Source: Actinomycetota bacterium (lineage in GTDB: Bacteria; Actinomycetota; Thermoleophilia; RBG-16-64-13). Taken from it: a stretch of 41,204 nt of DNA. Made by a program: the position numbers and the translations under genes. Position 1 is the stretch's first letter. Every line of letters begins with the position of its first letter. The notes under the pieces were generated by a model. It was not told where the DNA came from. It did not search any database and worked only from the letters and a program-made list of their open reading frames with translations. Below are positions 8,403 to 16,878 of this stretch, piece by piece. The stretch is taken from NCBI GenBank assembly GCA_012729575.1, contig JAAYCW010000135.1, forward strand, positions 1 through 41,204, written 5' to 3'.

Positions 8403-9005
8403 TTGCTGACGGTATTGGGTCTGGCGGGAAGTCATCGCCGGGGCGGCAACACCGAGACCCTCCTCGACTGGTGCCTCGAAGCCGCGCGCGACGAAGGCGC
8501 CGAGGTGGTCAAGTTCAGGCTGTCCGATTTGGATCTACACGGCTGCCGGGCCTGCGACGGTTGCTGGAAAGACGGTACCTGCGTGGTCAGGGACGGTATG
8601 CAGGACCTGTTCCCGCACCTACGGTCGGCGGACTCGATCGTGCTCGCCGCTCCCACGTACTTCATGGGGATGCCCGCGGTGCCCAAGATGATGGTGGATC
8701 GCTGTCAGTGCTTCTGGGCCCTCAAGTACGTGCTCAAGCGGTCGCTCGTAGAACCAGGTCGGCCGACCCGTTTTGGAGCCTATCTAAGCTGTTCGGGGAC
8801 CAAGCACCCGCGCGCGTTCGATGGTGCCAGGGAGGTTGTGAGCAGCTTGTGGCATGTCCTGGAGGTGAAATCGGTCGGGGAGATGCTCATTCCAGGCGTG
8901 GACGCGAAGGGCGAGATAGAGGAGCAGCCCGGAGCGCTCGACCAGGCGGAGGCTGTCGGCCGCCGTCTGGCTGGGGAGAGGGCTCAGGAAAAGGAGGAGA
9001 CGTGA
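8403..9005 (+). CDS. NADPH-dependent FMN reductase / iron-sulfur flavoprotein-like
   Basis: A 200-residue flavodoxin-fold protein. The N-terminus VLGLAGSHRRGGNTETLLD is the FMN phosphate-binding loop typical of the NADPH-dependent FMN reductase family. CRACDGCWKDGTC, around residues 48-60, has the C-x2-C-x5-C spacing of iron-sulfur flavoproteins and related electron-transfer proteins. AAPTYFMGMPAVPKMMVDR is the usual second flavin-contact loop. It probably moves electrons between NAD(P)H, flavin and an acceptor in the cytoplasm; the physiological partner is unknown. The start is TTG at 8403, supported by GAGGAGGG about 8 nt before. Its stop overlaps the GTG of the following zinc-ribbon gene. 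Whether a cluster is actually bound depends on a fourth ligand that I cannot assign. Confidence 0.82.
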   Translation: MLTVLGLAGSHRRGGNTETLLDWCLEAARDEGAEVVKFRLSDLDLHGCRACDGCWKDGTCVVRDGMQDLFPHLRSADSIVLAAPTYFMGMPAVPKMMVDRCQCFWALKYVLKRSLVEPGRPTRFGAYLSCSGTKHPRAFDGAREVVSSLWHVLEVKSVGEMLIPGVDAKGEIEEQPGALDQAEAVGRRLAGERAQEKEET

Positions 9006-9205
9006 GCGAAGACATTAAGACCTGCATCAACTGTGGCAAGCCTCTGGCCGATCGGGTGGAGGAGGTGGAACGCACTGGGACCGGCATCAGTCTGGCTACC
9101 GGTGAGTGCAGCACCTACCGGGTGTGGTTCTGTGTCAACAAAGAATGCGTGATGTTCAATACCGATCTCTACCGGGAGCAGATAGCGGATCGTACCGACC
9201 GCTGA
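9002..9205 (+). CDS. Small four-cysteine zinc-ribbon protein
   Basis: A 67-residue protein starting [15 protein letters not shown]. It has CxxC at residues 8-11 and further Cys residues in GECSTY and WFCVNKEC, an arrangement that could bind one zinc ion. No other domain is visible and I do not recognise a named family. The GTG start at 9002 overlaps the stop of the flavoprotein gene (GTGA) and is preceded by GGAGGAG at 8993-8999, so the two are almost surely translated together. A redox or metal-related partner role to the flavoprotein is plausible but unproven. Confidence 0.7.
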   Translation: MSEDIKTCINCGKPLADRVEEVERTGTGISLATGECSTYRVWFCVNKECVMFNTDLYREQIADRTDR

Positions 9206-9279
9206 TCTGTGTCGATCGCCGATCTGCACGGTGGGCGGTCGCGCGTGGAGTTGCAGGGAAGCGGGGGAAAGAGGACGAC

Positions 9280-9495
9280 ATGGCTAAGCGTTTGTATCGG
9301 TCTCGGACCGACAGGATGATCGGAGGAGTGTGTGGCGGGCTTGCCGCCTACTTCGACATCGACCCGACCATCATCCGGGTGCTGTGGGTGGTCGTGACCC
9401 TTATGGGCGGGGCGGGGATTCTTGCCTATCTCATCTTGTGGGTGGTCGTTCCGTTGGAGTCGCCGGGGTCGTTCCCTCCTCAGCCTCCCTACTAG
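9280..9495 (+). CDS. PspC-domain small membrane protein
   Basis: A 71-residue protein made almost entirely of a PspC domain: [20 protein letters not shown], then a second conserved segment [18 protein letters not shown], then a hydrophobic span of about 25 residues ending in PLESPG. PspC-like proteins sit in the inner membrane and take part in envelope-stress responses; the short stand-alone form in Gram-positive bacteria is poorly characterised. The ATG at 9280 is chosen because it begins the conserved domain; GGGGGAAAGAGG lies upstream. It is 74 bp after the zinc-ribbon gene and 91 bp before selD, so it may be in the same transcript. Confidence 0.85.
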   Translation: MAKRLYRSRTDRMIGGVCGGLAAYFDIDPTIIRVLWVVVTLMGGAGILAYLILWVVVPLESPGSFPPQPPY

Positions 9496-9586
9496 GGCTC
9501 TGAGCGCCGCCGTCTGGTTTGATGCAGCGGGTGGTGCAGCGGATCTATTGTCGGCGGGAGGAAGCGGGGAAGGGAGGTGACGGCTG

Positions 9587-10651
9587 ATGACAGACATACC
9601 TAGACTGACCACCTTGTCGCACGGCTCCGGCTGAGCGTGCAAGCTGGGCCCCAAGGACTTGGGGCAGGTTATGAGTATGCTGCCGCGGGTCGAAGATCCA
9701 GCTCTGTTGGTGGGATCAGACACGCTCGATGATGCGGCCGTCTACCGCTTGAGTGACGAGCTCGCCCTGGTGCAGACGGTGGATTTCTTCACGCCTGTCG
9801 TCGATGACCCTTTCGACTTCGGACGCATTGCGGCCGCCAACGCCTTCTCCGACATATACGCTATGGGCGGGCGCCCGTTGACGGCTCTCAACATCGTCTG
9901 TTTCCCCAAAGAAGTGCTACCTCTCGACTACCTTGGCCGCATCTTACAGGGCGGTGCTGAGACGGCCCGTTTGGCCGGAGCGACCATCGTCGGAGGACAC
10001 ACCATCGACGACCCAGAGCCGAAGTACGGCCTGGCGGTGACGGGTCTGGTGCGCCCCGGCGAAGAATTGACCAATGCGACCGCCAGGCCCGGCGACTTCC
10101 TAGTGCTCACCAAGCCTCTGGGAACGGGCATCATAGCCACCGCCATCAAGCAGGGCACGGCCTCCAGCACTGCTATAGCCGCCGCAACCGCAGCCATGGT
10201 CCAGCTCAACCGGGATGCTTCCGAAGTGGCCCGAGAACACGGAGTGGAGGGCCTCACCGACATCACCGGCTTCGGCCTCCTCGGCCACCTCACCGAACTG
10301 TGCCGGGCCAGCACGGTGGGAGCAGATCTCTGGTTTGAGAGACTCCCGCTGCTCCCCGACGCGGCCGATCTGGTTCGCGGAGGAGTGGCGCCGGGTGGCA
10401 CCAGACGCAATCTGGAACACGTGGAGCCGTGGACCACGTTCGACGAGACGTTGGAGCCCTGGCAGCGCCTGCTGTGCGCCGATGCTCAGACCTCGGGCGG
10501 CCTGGTGCTGTCGGTGCCGGAGGCGCGCCTGGCTGAGGTGTTGAAGGCTCTGGACCTGCGGCACGTCTCGGCGGCCGCCGTCATCGGAAGGGTGCGCGAA
10601 CCGGGGGACAAGCTGTTGCGCGTTCGCGCGAGCGCAAACGCGACCATCTAG
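9587..10651 (+). CDS. selD: Selenophosphate synthetase, itself a selenoprotein (UGA-encoded Sec16)
   Basis: The frame starting at ATG 9587 is interrupted only by a TGA at 9632-9634 and then stays open to TAG at 10649. Reading TGA as selenocysteine gives 354 residues, with HGSG-Sec-ACK at residues 12-19. This aligns with the E. coli SelD active site HGAGCGCK, so Sec16 replaces catalytic Cys17 and Lys19 matches Lys20. SelD makes selenophosphate from selenide and ATP for Sec-tRNA (and sometimes selenouridine) synthesis. Other family signatures are present: GSDTLDDAAVY, ANAFSDIYAMGG, GGHTIDDPEPKYG and DITGFGLLGH. The start is supported by GGAGGTGA at 9573-9580. Starting at codons after the TGA would remove the catalytic loop, so a plain call from about 9659 would be wrong. 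It ends 1 bp from the convergent anti-sigma gene. Confidence 0.93.
9632..9668 (+). promoter_or_regulatory. UGA selenocysteine codon with bacterial SECIS-like hairpin
   Basis: The in-frame TGA occupies 9632-9634. Starting 13 nt after it, GCCCCAA (9648-9654) pairs perfectly with TTGGGGC (9659-9665) around a GGAC loop, giving a 7-bp stem whose loop guanines are 21-22 nt past the UGA. Bacterial SECIS elements lie within the coding sequence just after the UGA and present a guanine in the apical loop to SelB; E. coli fdhF has a GGUC loop at a similar distance. Binding by SelB is inferred. Confidence 0.82.
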
Positions 10652-10652
10652 G

Positions 10653-11081
10653 TCACGCCGAAGCGGCGATATCCCGGTTGAGGGCGACCGAAAGACTCAC
10701 CATGGTCCCGCCCCCGGGTGCGCGGGCGAAGACGACCTCGTCCATGAGGGCCACCATGAGCGGCAGACCGAGCCCGCGGTTGGTGATGCGGTCCCAGCGC
10801 GGTGGCGGGGGATGAAAGAGTCCGGTATCTGTGATGGTGAAGGTCAGACGCTGAGCGTGGACTCGGGCGCAGACTTCCAGAGACATCGCCTCACCTCCGG
10901 CGTGCTCCACGGCGTTGGCGCAGGCCTCGGATACAGCCAGCTTCAGATCGAACATCTTCTCCACATCGAGAGCGACCTCTACCGCCACCTCTTCCACGAA
11001 CCTCCGCACGGCCGCCAATTGGGCAGTATCCGCTCTGACCGTGATGTGCCGGTCGATGCCCGGGGGTAGGGCAGCGGTCAA
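10653..11081 (-). CDS. Anti-sigma-factor serine kinase, RsbW/SpoIIAB type
   Basis: A 142-residue GHKL-ATPase protein. The N box reads EACANAVEHA, the G1 region DTGLF and the G2 region NRGLGLPLM, as in RsbW, SpoIIAB and related anti-sigma kinases. Such proteins bind a sigma factor, or act in a partner-switching relay, and phosphorylate a STAS antagonist on serine. The STAS gene lies directly upstream on the same strand and overlaps it by TTGA (the start is TTG at 11081, preceded by GAAGGAGACAGG), so the two form an operon. No sigma factor or PP2C phosphatase gene is nearby, so the regulated target is unknown. It converges with selD, 1 bp between the two stop codons. Confidence 0.85.
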   Translation of the reverse strand: MTAALPPGIDRHITVRADTAQLAAVRRFVEEVAVEVALDVEKMFDLKLAVSEACANAVEHAGGEAMSLEVCARVHAQRLTFTITDTGLFHPPPPRWDRITNRGLGLPLMVALMDEVVFARAPGGGTMVSLSVALNRDIAASA

Positions 11082-11482
11082 GTCCTGTCTCCTTCGGGCG
11101 TCACATTCGCCGGTGGGATGGTTTCAACCGATGCGGTCTCGGGGAGCGCGGCCTCCGCTTCAGAGCGGTCGGCAAACACCTGGAAGCCGGGGTCGGCGAC
11201 CAGGCCTACGATCTCGAGAATCCGGCGGACGTTGTGGTTGGGACCCATAACCCCAAGCCATCCGTGGTCGCGTATGCGGCGCAGCCCGGCGAGGAGAACA
11301 CAGATCCCTCCGCTATCGATATATGTGACCCGACTCAGATCGAGCAGGACGACCGTTGTGCCGTGATCAAGGACTTCGCCCAGAGCGGTCTCCAGGGCTC
11401 CACAATTGTTATGATCGATCTCTCCCCGAATCTCGAGGAGAGGGACTCCCTTAAGGGCCGTAATCGTAATCTCCATTGGCAC
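11078..11482 (-). CDS. STAS-domain anti-anti-sigma factor
   Basis: A 134-residue protein of the RsbV/SpoIIAA type. The STAS core covers residues about 1-105. VTYIDSGGICVLL contains the serine normally phosphorylated by the partner kinase (DSGG context). The last 25 residues are an unstructured acidic/proline tail. It would release the sigma factor or downstream regulator by binding the RsbW-like kinase encoded next. The start is either GTG at 11482 or ATG at 11476; neither has a good Shine-Dalgarno sequence, so this end is uncertain by two codons. Confidence 0.86.
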   Translation of the reverse strand: MPMEITITALKGVPLLEIRGEIDHNNCGALETALGEVLDHGTTVVLLDLSRVTYIDSGGICVLLAGLRRIRDHGWLGVMGPNHNVRRILEIVGLVADPGFQVFADRSEAEAALPETASVETIPPANVTPEGDRT

Positions 11483-11516
11483 CGAACGGGTCTAGCTTTG
11501 GCCGACGTGGATACTA

Positions 11517-13022
11517 CTACCCGGAAACCGGCTCGCTAAACTCGTCGGAGCGAGGTTTCTGCCAGCGGAGAACGGGGTGCCGCGCGGCCAAGGTCTCATC
11601 CGGCCTCCGGACCGGGGTGTGGTGCGGAGCTTCGCGCACCGTCTCCGGGTCGTTGGTGATCTCCCCATCGATCTGCCTCATCACGTCGACGAACCGGTCG
11701 AGGGTATGCAGGTCTTCGGTCTCGGTGGGCTCCACCATGAGGGCTTCCCGCACGGTGAGGGGGAAGTAGACCGTGGGAGGATGGATGCCGAAGTCCAGGA
11801 GCCGCTTGGCGATATCGCGGGCGGTGCCGCCCCGTTCGGCCTGTTGCGTGGCTGAGATGACGAACTCGTGCATGCAAGGTCCATCGTGGGGTACGGAGTA
11901 GAGGTCGCACAGACGGGCCCGGAGGTAGTTGGCGGCAAGGACCGCGTCTTCTCCTGCCCGGGTGAGCCCATCGGACCCCACGCTGAGAATGTATGTGAAC
12001 GCGCGTATCATCACGCCCACGTTGCCGAAGAAGCCCTTTACCCGGCCGATACTAAAGGGACGGTCGTAGTCCAGTGTGAATACACCTTCGCCCTGGACCG
12101 GCCGGACGAGCGGCATAGGCAGATATGGCTCCAACGTTGGTCCGACGGCGACCGGCCCGGCACCCGGTCCTCCGCCGCCGTGGGGCGTGGAGAAGGTCTT
12201 GTGCAGGTTGAGATGCACGACGTCCATCCCCATGTCGCCCGGCCGGGCTTTGCCCAGGATGGCGTTCAGGTTCGCCCCGTCGTAGTAGCAGAGAGCGCCG
12301 GCTTCATGTATCAGCCTGGAGATCTCCAGGATGTCTTCTTCGAACAAGCCCAAGGTGTTGGGGTTGGTGAGCATGATGGCCGCGGTGCGCTCAGAGAGAT
12401 GGCGTCGCAAGGTGGAGAGGTCGATAAGACCGCGGGGCGAGCTGGGTATCTCTACCACCCGGTAGCCGGCCATAGCGGCCGAGGCCAGGTTGGTGCCGTG
12501 GGCGGAGTCGGGGACGATCACGGTATCTCGGCCGGTACCGTCGTTGTCCCGGTGGTAGGCCTTGATCATGAGGATGCCGGCCAACTCCCCCTGAGCGCCG
12601 GCGGAGGGCTGAAGACTCGCCCGCTCCATTCCGGTGATGGTAAGGAGAGCCTGTTCCAGCTCGTACATCAAACGGAGTACGCCTTGGACTTGGTCCTCCG
12701 TCTGGTAGGGATGGAGAGCGGCGAATCCGGGTAGGGCAGACATCTCTTCGTTGAGCTTGGGGTTGTACTTCATGGTGCACGACCCCAGCGGATAGAACCC
12801 AGTGTCAACGCAGTAGTTGAGCCGCGAAAGCCTGGTGTAGTGCCGCACCACCTGAGGCTCGGCCACCTCCGGCAGAGAGGGAGGCTCTTCGCGCAGGGGC
12901 ACCCCGGGCAAGAGGACGGCCGGGTCCGCGGCGGGAACGCCCGCCGTGGGCAGGTGGGATCCGCGGTGCCCCGGGATACCCTTCTCGAAGATGAGGGACT
13001 CACCGCCGCTGACGGTCATCAT
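11517..13022 (-). CDS. gcvPB: Glycine dehydrogenase (decarboxylating) subunit 2
   Basis: A 501-residue P-protein subunit of the glycine cleavage system. It decarboxylates glycine with pyridoxal phosphate and passes the aminomethyl group to lipoylated GcvH. The PLP-lysine segment is VHLNLHKTFSTPHGGGGPGA, and YDGANLNAI and NPNTLGLFE are further conserved P-protein blocks. P-proteins are either one chain of about 950 residues or two subunits; here they are split, as in Firmicutes and many thermophiles. The ATG at 13022 overlaps the gcvPA stop (ATGA), indicating coupled, stoichiometric translation. gcvT and gcvH are not in the window. The C-terminal residues after about 480 are probably not part of the fold. 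Confidence 0.96.
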   Translation of the reverse strand: MMTVSGGESLIFEKGIPGHRGSHLPTAGVPAADPAVLLPGVPLREEPPSLPEVAEPQVVRHYTRLSRLNYCVDTGFYPLGSCTMKYNPKLNEEMSALPGFAALHPYQTEDQVQGVLRLMYELEQALLTITGMERASLQPSAGAQGELAGILMIKAYHRDNDGTGRDTVIVPDSAHGTNLASAAMAGYRVVEIPSSPRGLIDLSTLRRHLSERTAAIMLTNPNTLGLFEEDILEISRLIHEAGALCYYDGANLNAILGKARPGDMGMDVVHLNLHKTFSTPHGGGGPGAGPVAVGPTLEPYLPMPLVRPVQGEGVFTLDYDRPFSIGRVKGFFGNVGVMIRAFTYILSVGSDGLTRAGEDAVLAANYLRARLCDLYSVPHDGPCMHEFVISATQQAERGGTARDIAKRLLDFGIHPPTVYFPLTVREALMVEPTETEDLHTLDRFVDVMRQIDGEITNDPETVREAPHHTPVRRPDETLAARHPVLRWQKPRSDEFSEPVSG

Positions 13023-14455
13023 CGGGTTCCTTGTGGCCGTGGTTCCGTCCCGGCAAGGACCTCGCGGGCCGCGGCCGCGTATCTTGCCAGAGCATCCGGA
13101 GGGTTGGACTCCGTGACAGCGACCAAGAGCACGTTCTCGGCGGGAACGGTCGGGGGTGGGGGCGGTTCATCGCGCCCGGCACTGAGATCGGGGTCGAACA
13201 CGGGCCGCGCCCCTCTCTCCATGCGTAGCAGGGGAACCCCGGGATCGATGCCCTGGGTGCGCATGGCTTGGGCAAAAGCCTCGGCCGCACAAGGGAGAGC
13301 CAGGGCGAACTCTAGGAAGAAGGGACCGGTTACGAGCGGGCGGACCCCTGGTATCTCACACAACAGGCCGTGCAGATGGTGAGCGCGCTGAAGGCAGATC
13401 TCCCCGAGTTCACGCAGCCCCACGGGGCCCAGCAGGGCCAGATGAATGGTGGCGGCTAGTGCGCCCAGGGCCTGATTGGAGCATATGTTGGACGTGGCTT
13501 TTGCCCTGCGGATGTGCTGTTCGCGGGCCTGCAGGGTAAGCGTGTAGCAGGGACGTCCGTCTGCATCGAGCGTCCGGCCGACCAGTCGGCCGGGTACTTG
13601 GCGGAGGTGCTCCATACGACAGGCGAGGAACCCTACGGAAGGTCCACCAAACGACGGCGCGTTGCCGAACACCTGAGCGTCGCCGACGGCTATATCGGCA
13701 CCGAGCATGCCCGGTGATTCCAGGATCCCCAGGGTGGCCAGGTCTGTCGAGACCACCAGCAACGCGCCCACGGCATGAGCCGCCTCAGCCAGGGGTGTGA
13801 GATCTTCCACCACCCCCAGGCAGTTGGGTTGGCTGACGAGGACGGCACCCGTCGCCGTCGAAAGCTGCAATGTCTTCGTGGAGGTGGTGCCCGATACGGG
13901 ATCCAGGGCCTGCCTGAGCACTGTGAGTTCAGGCCCCTCGGCATATGTTTCCACCACCTGAAGGGCCTCCGGGTGCACACCTGCAGATACGAGGAGCTCG
14001 TCGCGCCCTGTGAGCCGGAGTGCCATGAAGGCCGCCTCGGCCAGGGCGGAGGGGCCGTCATAGAGCGAGGCGTTCGCCACTTCGAGGCCGGTAAGCTCGC
14101 TCACGCATGTCTGGAACTCGAAGATGCTCTGCAAGGTTCCCTGGCTGGCCTCGGGCTGGTAAGGCGTGTAAGCGGTCAAGAATTCGCCCCGAGATGTCAA
14201 TGCGCTCACCGCCGCTGGGACGTAATGGCGGTAACAACCGGCCCCAAGGAAGGACAGGGGACCGGAAGGCCGGTTGGCCGCGGCCAGATCCTCGACCTTC
14301 TCTCGGGTCTCCGACTCGGGAAGACCAGGGTCGAGGTCAAGCCTCCTCAGGAGCAAGGTCTCAGGGATGGCAGAGAAGAGGTCGTCAACAGCCGAGGCGC
14401 CCAAAGCGCCCAGAAGCTGCAGCCGGTCGTTATCGTTGTGGATCGTGTGGCTCAC
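13019..14455 (-). CDS. gcvPA: Glycine dehydrogenase (decarboxylating) subunit 1
   Basis: A 478-residue partner of GcvPB. ASAVDDLFSAIPETL near the N-terminus, then FLGAGCYRHYVPAAV, YTPYQPEASQGTLQ and NASLYDGPSALAEA, are typical GcvPA blocks. The frame is open far upstream, but nothing before the GTG at 14455 is conserved, so I start there. No Shine-Dalgarno sequence precedes this GTG. Instead a -10-like TATGAT lies 9 nt upstream, suggesting a leaderless transcript. It is about 30 residues longer than usual because of an ASP/PRO-rich C-terminal segment including EPPPPPTVP. It is transcribed divergently from the radical SAM gene and in an operon with gcvPB. Confidence 0.95.
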   Translation of the reverse strand: MSHTIHNDNDRLQLLGALGASAVDDLFSAIPETLLLRRLDLDPGLPESETREKVEDLAAANRPSGPLSFLGAGCYRHYVPAAVSALTSRGEFLTAYTPYQPEASQGTLQSIFEFQTCVSELTGLEVANASLYDGPSALAEAAFMALRLTGRDELLVSAGVHPEALQVVETYAEGPELTVLRQALDPVSGTTSTKTLQLSTATGAVLVSQPNCLGVVEDLTPLAEAAHAVGALLVVSTDLATLGILESPGMLGADIAVGDAQVFGNAPSFGGPSVGFLACRMEHLRQVPGRLVGRTLDADGRPCYTLTLQAREQHIRRAKATSNICSNQALGALAATIHLALLGPVGLRELGEICLQRAHHLHGLLCEIPGVRPLVTGPFFLEFALALPCAAEAFAQAMRTQGIDPGVPLLRMERGARPVFDPDLSAGRDEPPPPPTVPAENVLLVAVTESNPPDALARYAAAAREVLAGTEPRPQGTR

Positions 14456-14464
14456 TACTATGTC

Positions 14465-14493
14465 ATCATATCGCGTCAGACAGAGTGTTCGAA
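14465..14493 (-). promoter_or_regulatory. Candidate leaderless promoter of gcvPA-gcvPB
   Basis: On the minus strand TTCGAA (14493-14488) is followed by a 17-bp spacer and TATGAT (14470-14465). The GTG start begins 9 nt beyond the -10, so transcription would start at or within a base or two of the initiation codon. Confidence 0.45.
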
Positions 14494-14499
14494 GGCTTG

Positions 14500-14512
14500 T
14501 GTTACCATAACA
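14500..14512. promoter_or_regulatory. Inverted repeat TGTTA-CCA-TAACA, possible operator
   Basis: A perfect 5-bp inverted repeat with a 3-bp spacer lies just upstream of the proposed gcvPA -35 and within the divergent gcvPA/radical SAM gap. The position suits a dimeric regulator of gcv expression. No regulator gene is adjacent, and a motif this short can occur by chance. Confidence 0.3.
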
Positions 14513-14563
14513 GGCGCGCGGTAGTGGGTCGCGTGCCACCTGTCGAGCGACTGCGAGGTCAGC

Positions 14564-16009
14564 GTGCGCATCACCTTCATTGAGCCCGCGGCGCCGGGTT
14601 TTCATGTATATAGTTTTGTGAAGCAGCTGCGGCTCGGTCTCCCCCTCCTGGGCGCCATGATGAAGGCTCGCGGTCATCAGGTCCGCATCTATGTGGAGAG
14701 CCTGAGCGAGGTCGACTGGAACGACGTACTTGCTTCCGATCTCGTGGGAGTATCGGCCACCACCTCTACCGCCATTCGGGCCTACCGATATGCCCAGAGG
14801 GTCAAAGACGCCGGGATACCGGTCATCATGGGAGGGCCTCACGTTACCTTCTTGGCCGACGAGGCCATGGACTTCTGCGACTATGTGGTCCGCAACGAAG
14901 GGGAAGAGACCCTGGTCGAACTCATGGAATACCTGCAGGGCCGGGGCTCGCTCGAGAACATCTTGGGGTTGACGTACCGGGCGGCCGACGGCCGGGTCGT
15001 GCACAACCCGGCTCGCCCCCTTCTTAGCGGTTTGACGGAGCTTCCCTGGCCGGACCTGGATTTGGTGGTCGGCGGCGACAAGGTAAGCCCCACGCCGATC
15101 CTGGCTTCTCGAGGTTGCCCGTTCGGCTGCGAGTTCTGTTCGGTGGTTCAGATGTTCGGGCGTAAGGTGCGCGCCGTCGACCCGATCGAGACGGTCAAGC
15201 AGATCAAACGTCTACAACCCCACAAACTCTTCTTCTACGACGACAACTTCTTCATCAGCAAGCGTAGGGGCCGGGAGTTGCTCACTGAGATGATCCGCGA
15301 GGGTATCGATGTGCCCTTCTATGCTCAGATCAGGGCCGATTCGGTCTACAAAGACGGCAAGACCGACCACGAACTTCTCGATCTGCTGTGGAACGCGGGG
15401 TGCCGGATAGTCTATCTGGGCCTCGAATCCGTCAATCCGGAGACCCTCAAGGAGTATCACAAGGAATCCAGCATCGACGACATGGCGGGCGGCATGGAAG
15501 CGTTGGCCAACAGGGGTATCAAGACCCACGGCATGTTCGCCTTCGGAGCCGACTCCGACACCCAAGAGTCGCTGTACCAGACCGTCGAGTTCGCAGTCGA
15601 TCATGGTTTGAACAGCGTGCAGTTCCTGGTTCTGACTCCTCTGCCGGGTACCCCGCAGACGGCTCAGCTGGAGGCGGAAGGCCGTATCTTCACCAAGAAC
15701 TGGAGCCTTTACGATGGGTTTCATGTGGTGCACTGGCCGAAGCGCATGACTCCATACGAGCTGCAGGAGTCGGTACTGGAAGCGCACCGGCGCTTCTACA
15801 CCGTACGCCGCATGTTCACCGTCAGGCCGAAGGCGCCCATGTACCACAAACACCAGGTGCAAGGGTATCTGCTCAGCCATGTTTGGGAGTACGTCCGGGA
15901 GAATCGGGAGTATCTGCGCGAACTGAAGGACTTCTCCGAATCACAGTCACCCCCGGTCGCTGCCACCGAGGGCTTGCTTCGGTCGGGCCTCGAGACCGTT
16001 AGCCGGTAG
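14564..16009 (+). CDS. B12-binding-domain radical SAM protein
   Basis: A 481-residue protein. Residues about 1-140 form a cobalamin-binding-like Rossmann domain, with VGVSATTSTAIRAYRYA and IPVIMGGPHVTFL. The canonical DxHxxG base-off motif is not visible, so true B12 binding is doubtful. Residues about 175-400 form the radical SAM barrel, with RGCPFGCEFCSV carrying the CxxxCxxC 4Fe-4S ligands and LFFYDDNFF and VYLGLES as later strands. This architecture covers methylases, cyclases and methylthiotransferase-like enzymes, and the substrate cannot be named. The GTG start at 14564 follows GCGAGGTC. It is followed after 110 bp by parA on the same strand. Confidence 0.85.
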   Translation: MRITFIEPAAPGFHVYSFVKQLRLGLPLLGAMMKARGHQVRIYVESLSEVDWNDVLASDLVGVSATTSTAIRAYRYAQRVKDAGIPVIMGGPHVTFLADEAMDFCDYVVRNEGEETLVELMEYLQGRGSLENILGLTYRAADGRVVHNPARPLLSGLTELPWPDLDLVVGGDKVSPTPILASRGCPFGCEFCSVVQMFGRKVRAVDPIETVKQIKRLQPHKLFFYDDNFFISKRRGRELLTEMIREGIDVPFYAQIRADSVYKDGKTDHELLDLLWNAGCRIVYLGLESVNPETLKEYHKESSIDDMAGGMEALANRGIKTHGMFAFGADSDTQESLYQTVEFAVDHGLNSVQFLVLTPLPGTPQTAQLEAEGRIFTKNWSLYDGFHVVHWPKRMTPYELQESVLEAHRRFYTVRRMFTVRPKAPMYHKHQVQGYLLSHVWEYVRENREYLRELKDFSESQSPPVAATEGLLRSGLETVSR

Positions 16010-16119
16010 TATCCGATGGGAGCTGCTCGCCCTTCCGTCGGAGGATTCTCTGCACTCTGTGCGAAAAGTCATATTTAGGGTCGGCCGGACCGGCGACCTG
16101 TCGAAGCAGAGGAGAGAAC

Positions 16120-16878
16120 TTGGCCAAAGTCGTGGCCTTCACGAACCAGAAGGGCGGAGTGGCGAAGACCACGACCACCCTCAATCTCGGGGTGGCCTTG
16201 CAAGAGCTGGGTCACCGCGTCTTGGTCGTAGACCTGGATCCACAGGGCAATCTAACCATGAGTCTGGGACTCAACCCTGACACCGCGCGTCCCAGCATGT
16301 ACGACGTGCTGGTCAGTGGGGTGAACATCCAGCGGGCCATATACCATCAGGAGCTCGACGTTGCAGTGGCGAACATCGATCTGGCTGCTGTGGAGATCGC
16401 TCTCAGCTCGCTCATCGGTCGGGAGCGCGCGCTGAGCAAGGCTCTGATGCAGGTGGACGACCAGTACGATCACATTCTCGTGGATACGCCTCCGTCGCTC
16501 GGGCTTCTGACGGTCAACGCGCTCACAGCTTCCGACGCGGTCATCGTGCCGGTACAATGCGAATACTTATCGCTGCGCGGTCTTGCCCAGCTGGAAAGGA
16601 CTCTCGAACTGGTCCGGGAGAACCTCAACCCCAAAGTGCACATTGCGGGTATCGTTCCCACTATGTACGATTCACGTACGATACACGGGCGTGAGGCCGT
16701 AGAGGTACTGAGGAGCAGTTTCGGCGATTTGGTCTTCGAGACGACAATCAACAAGACCATCAGGTTCGCCGAGGCTCCGGTCAGGGGAGAGTCGGTGCTG
16801 AAGTACGCTCCGGAAAGCCGGGCCGCCAAGGCATATCGCCAGCTTGCAAGAGAGGTGCTCAATGGAAAAAAGATCTAG
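16120..16878 (+). CDS. parA: ParA/Soj-family chromosome partitioning ATPase
   Basis: A 252-residue deviant Walker-A ATPase. TNQKGGVAKTTTTLNL carries the signature KGGxxKTT, followed by VVDLDPQGNLT and DHILVDTPPSLGL (Walker B). The length fits Soj/ParA without the N-terminal DNA-binding domain of plasmid ParA. Such proteins position chromosome origins or cell-division and polar machinery. The start is TTG at 16120 after AGAGGAGAG. No parB gene follows; instead the frame overlaps ftsZ by 17 bp, so this ParA may serve division-site positioning rather than, or besides, origin segregation. That is inference from gene order. Confidence 0.92.
   Translation: MAKVVAFTNQKGGVAKTTTTLNLGVALQELGHRVLVVDLDPQGNLTMSLGLNPDTARPSMYDVLVSGVNIQRAIYHQELDVAVANIDLAAVEIALSSLIGRERALSKALMQVDDQYDHILVDTPPSLGLLTVNALTASDAVIVPVQCEYLSLRGLAQLERTLELVRENLNPKVHIAGIVPTMYDSRTIHGREAVEVLRSSFGDLVFETTINKTIRFAEAPVRGESVLKYAPESRAAKAYRQLAREVLNGKKI

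Noticed and set aside
14456-15004. Upstream extension of gcvPA by 183 codons
   Set aside because: It runs antisense to the radical SAM gene and is not conserved in GcvPA; the GTG at 14455 begins the recognisable protein.
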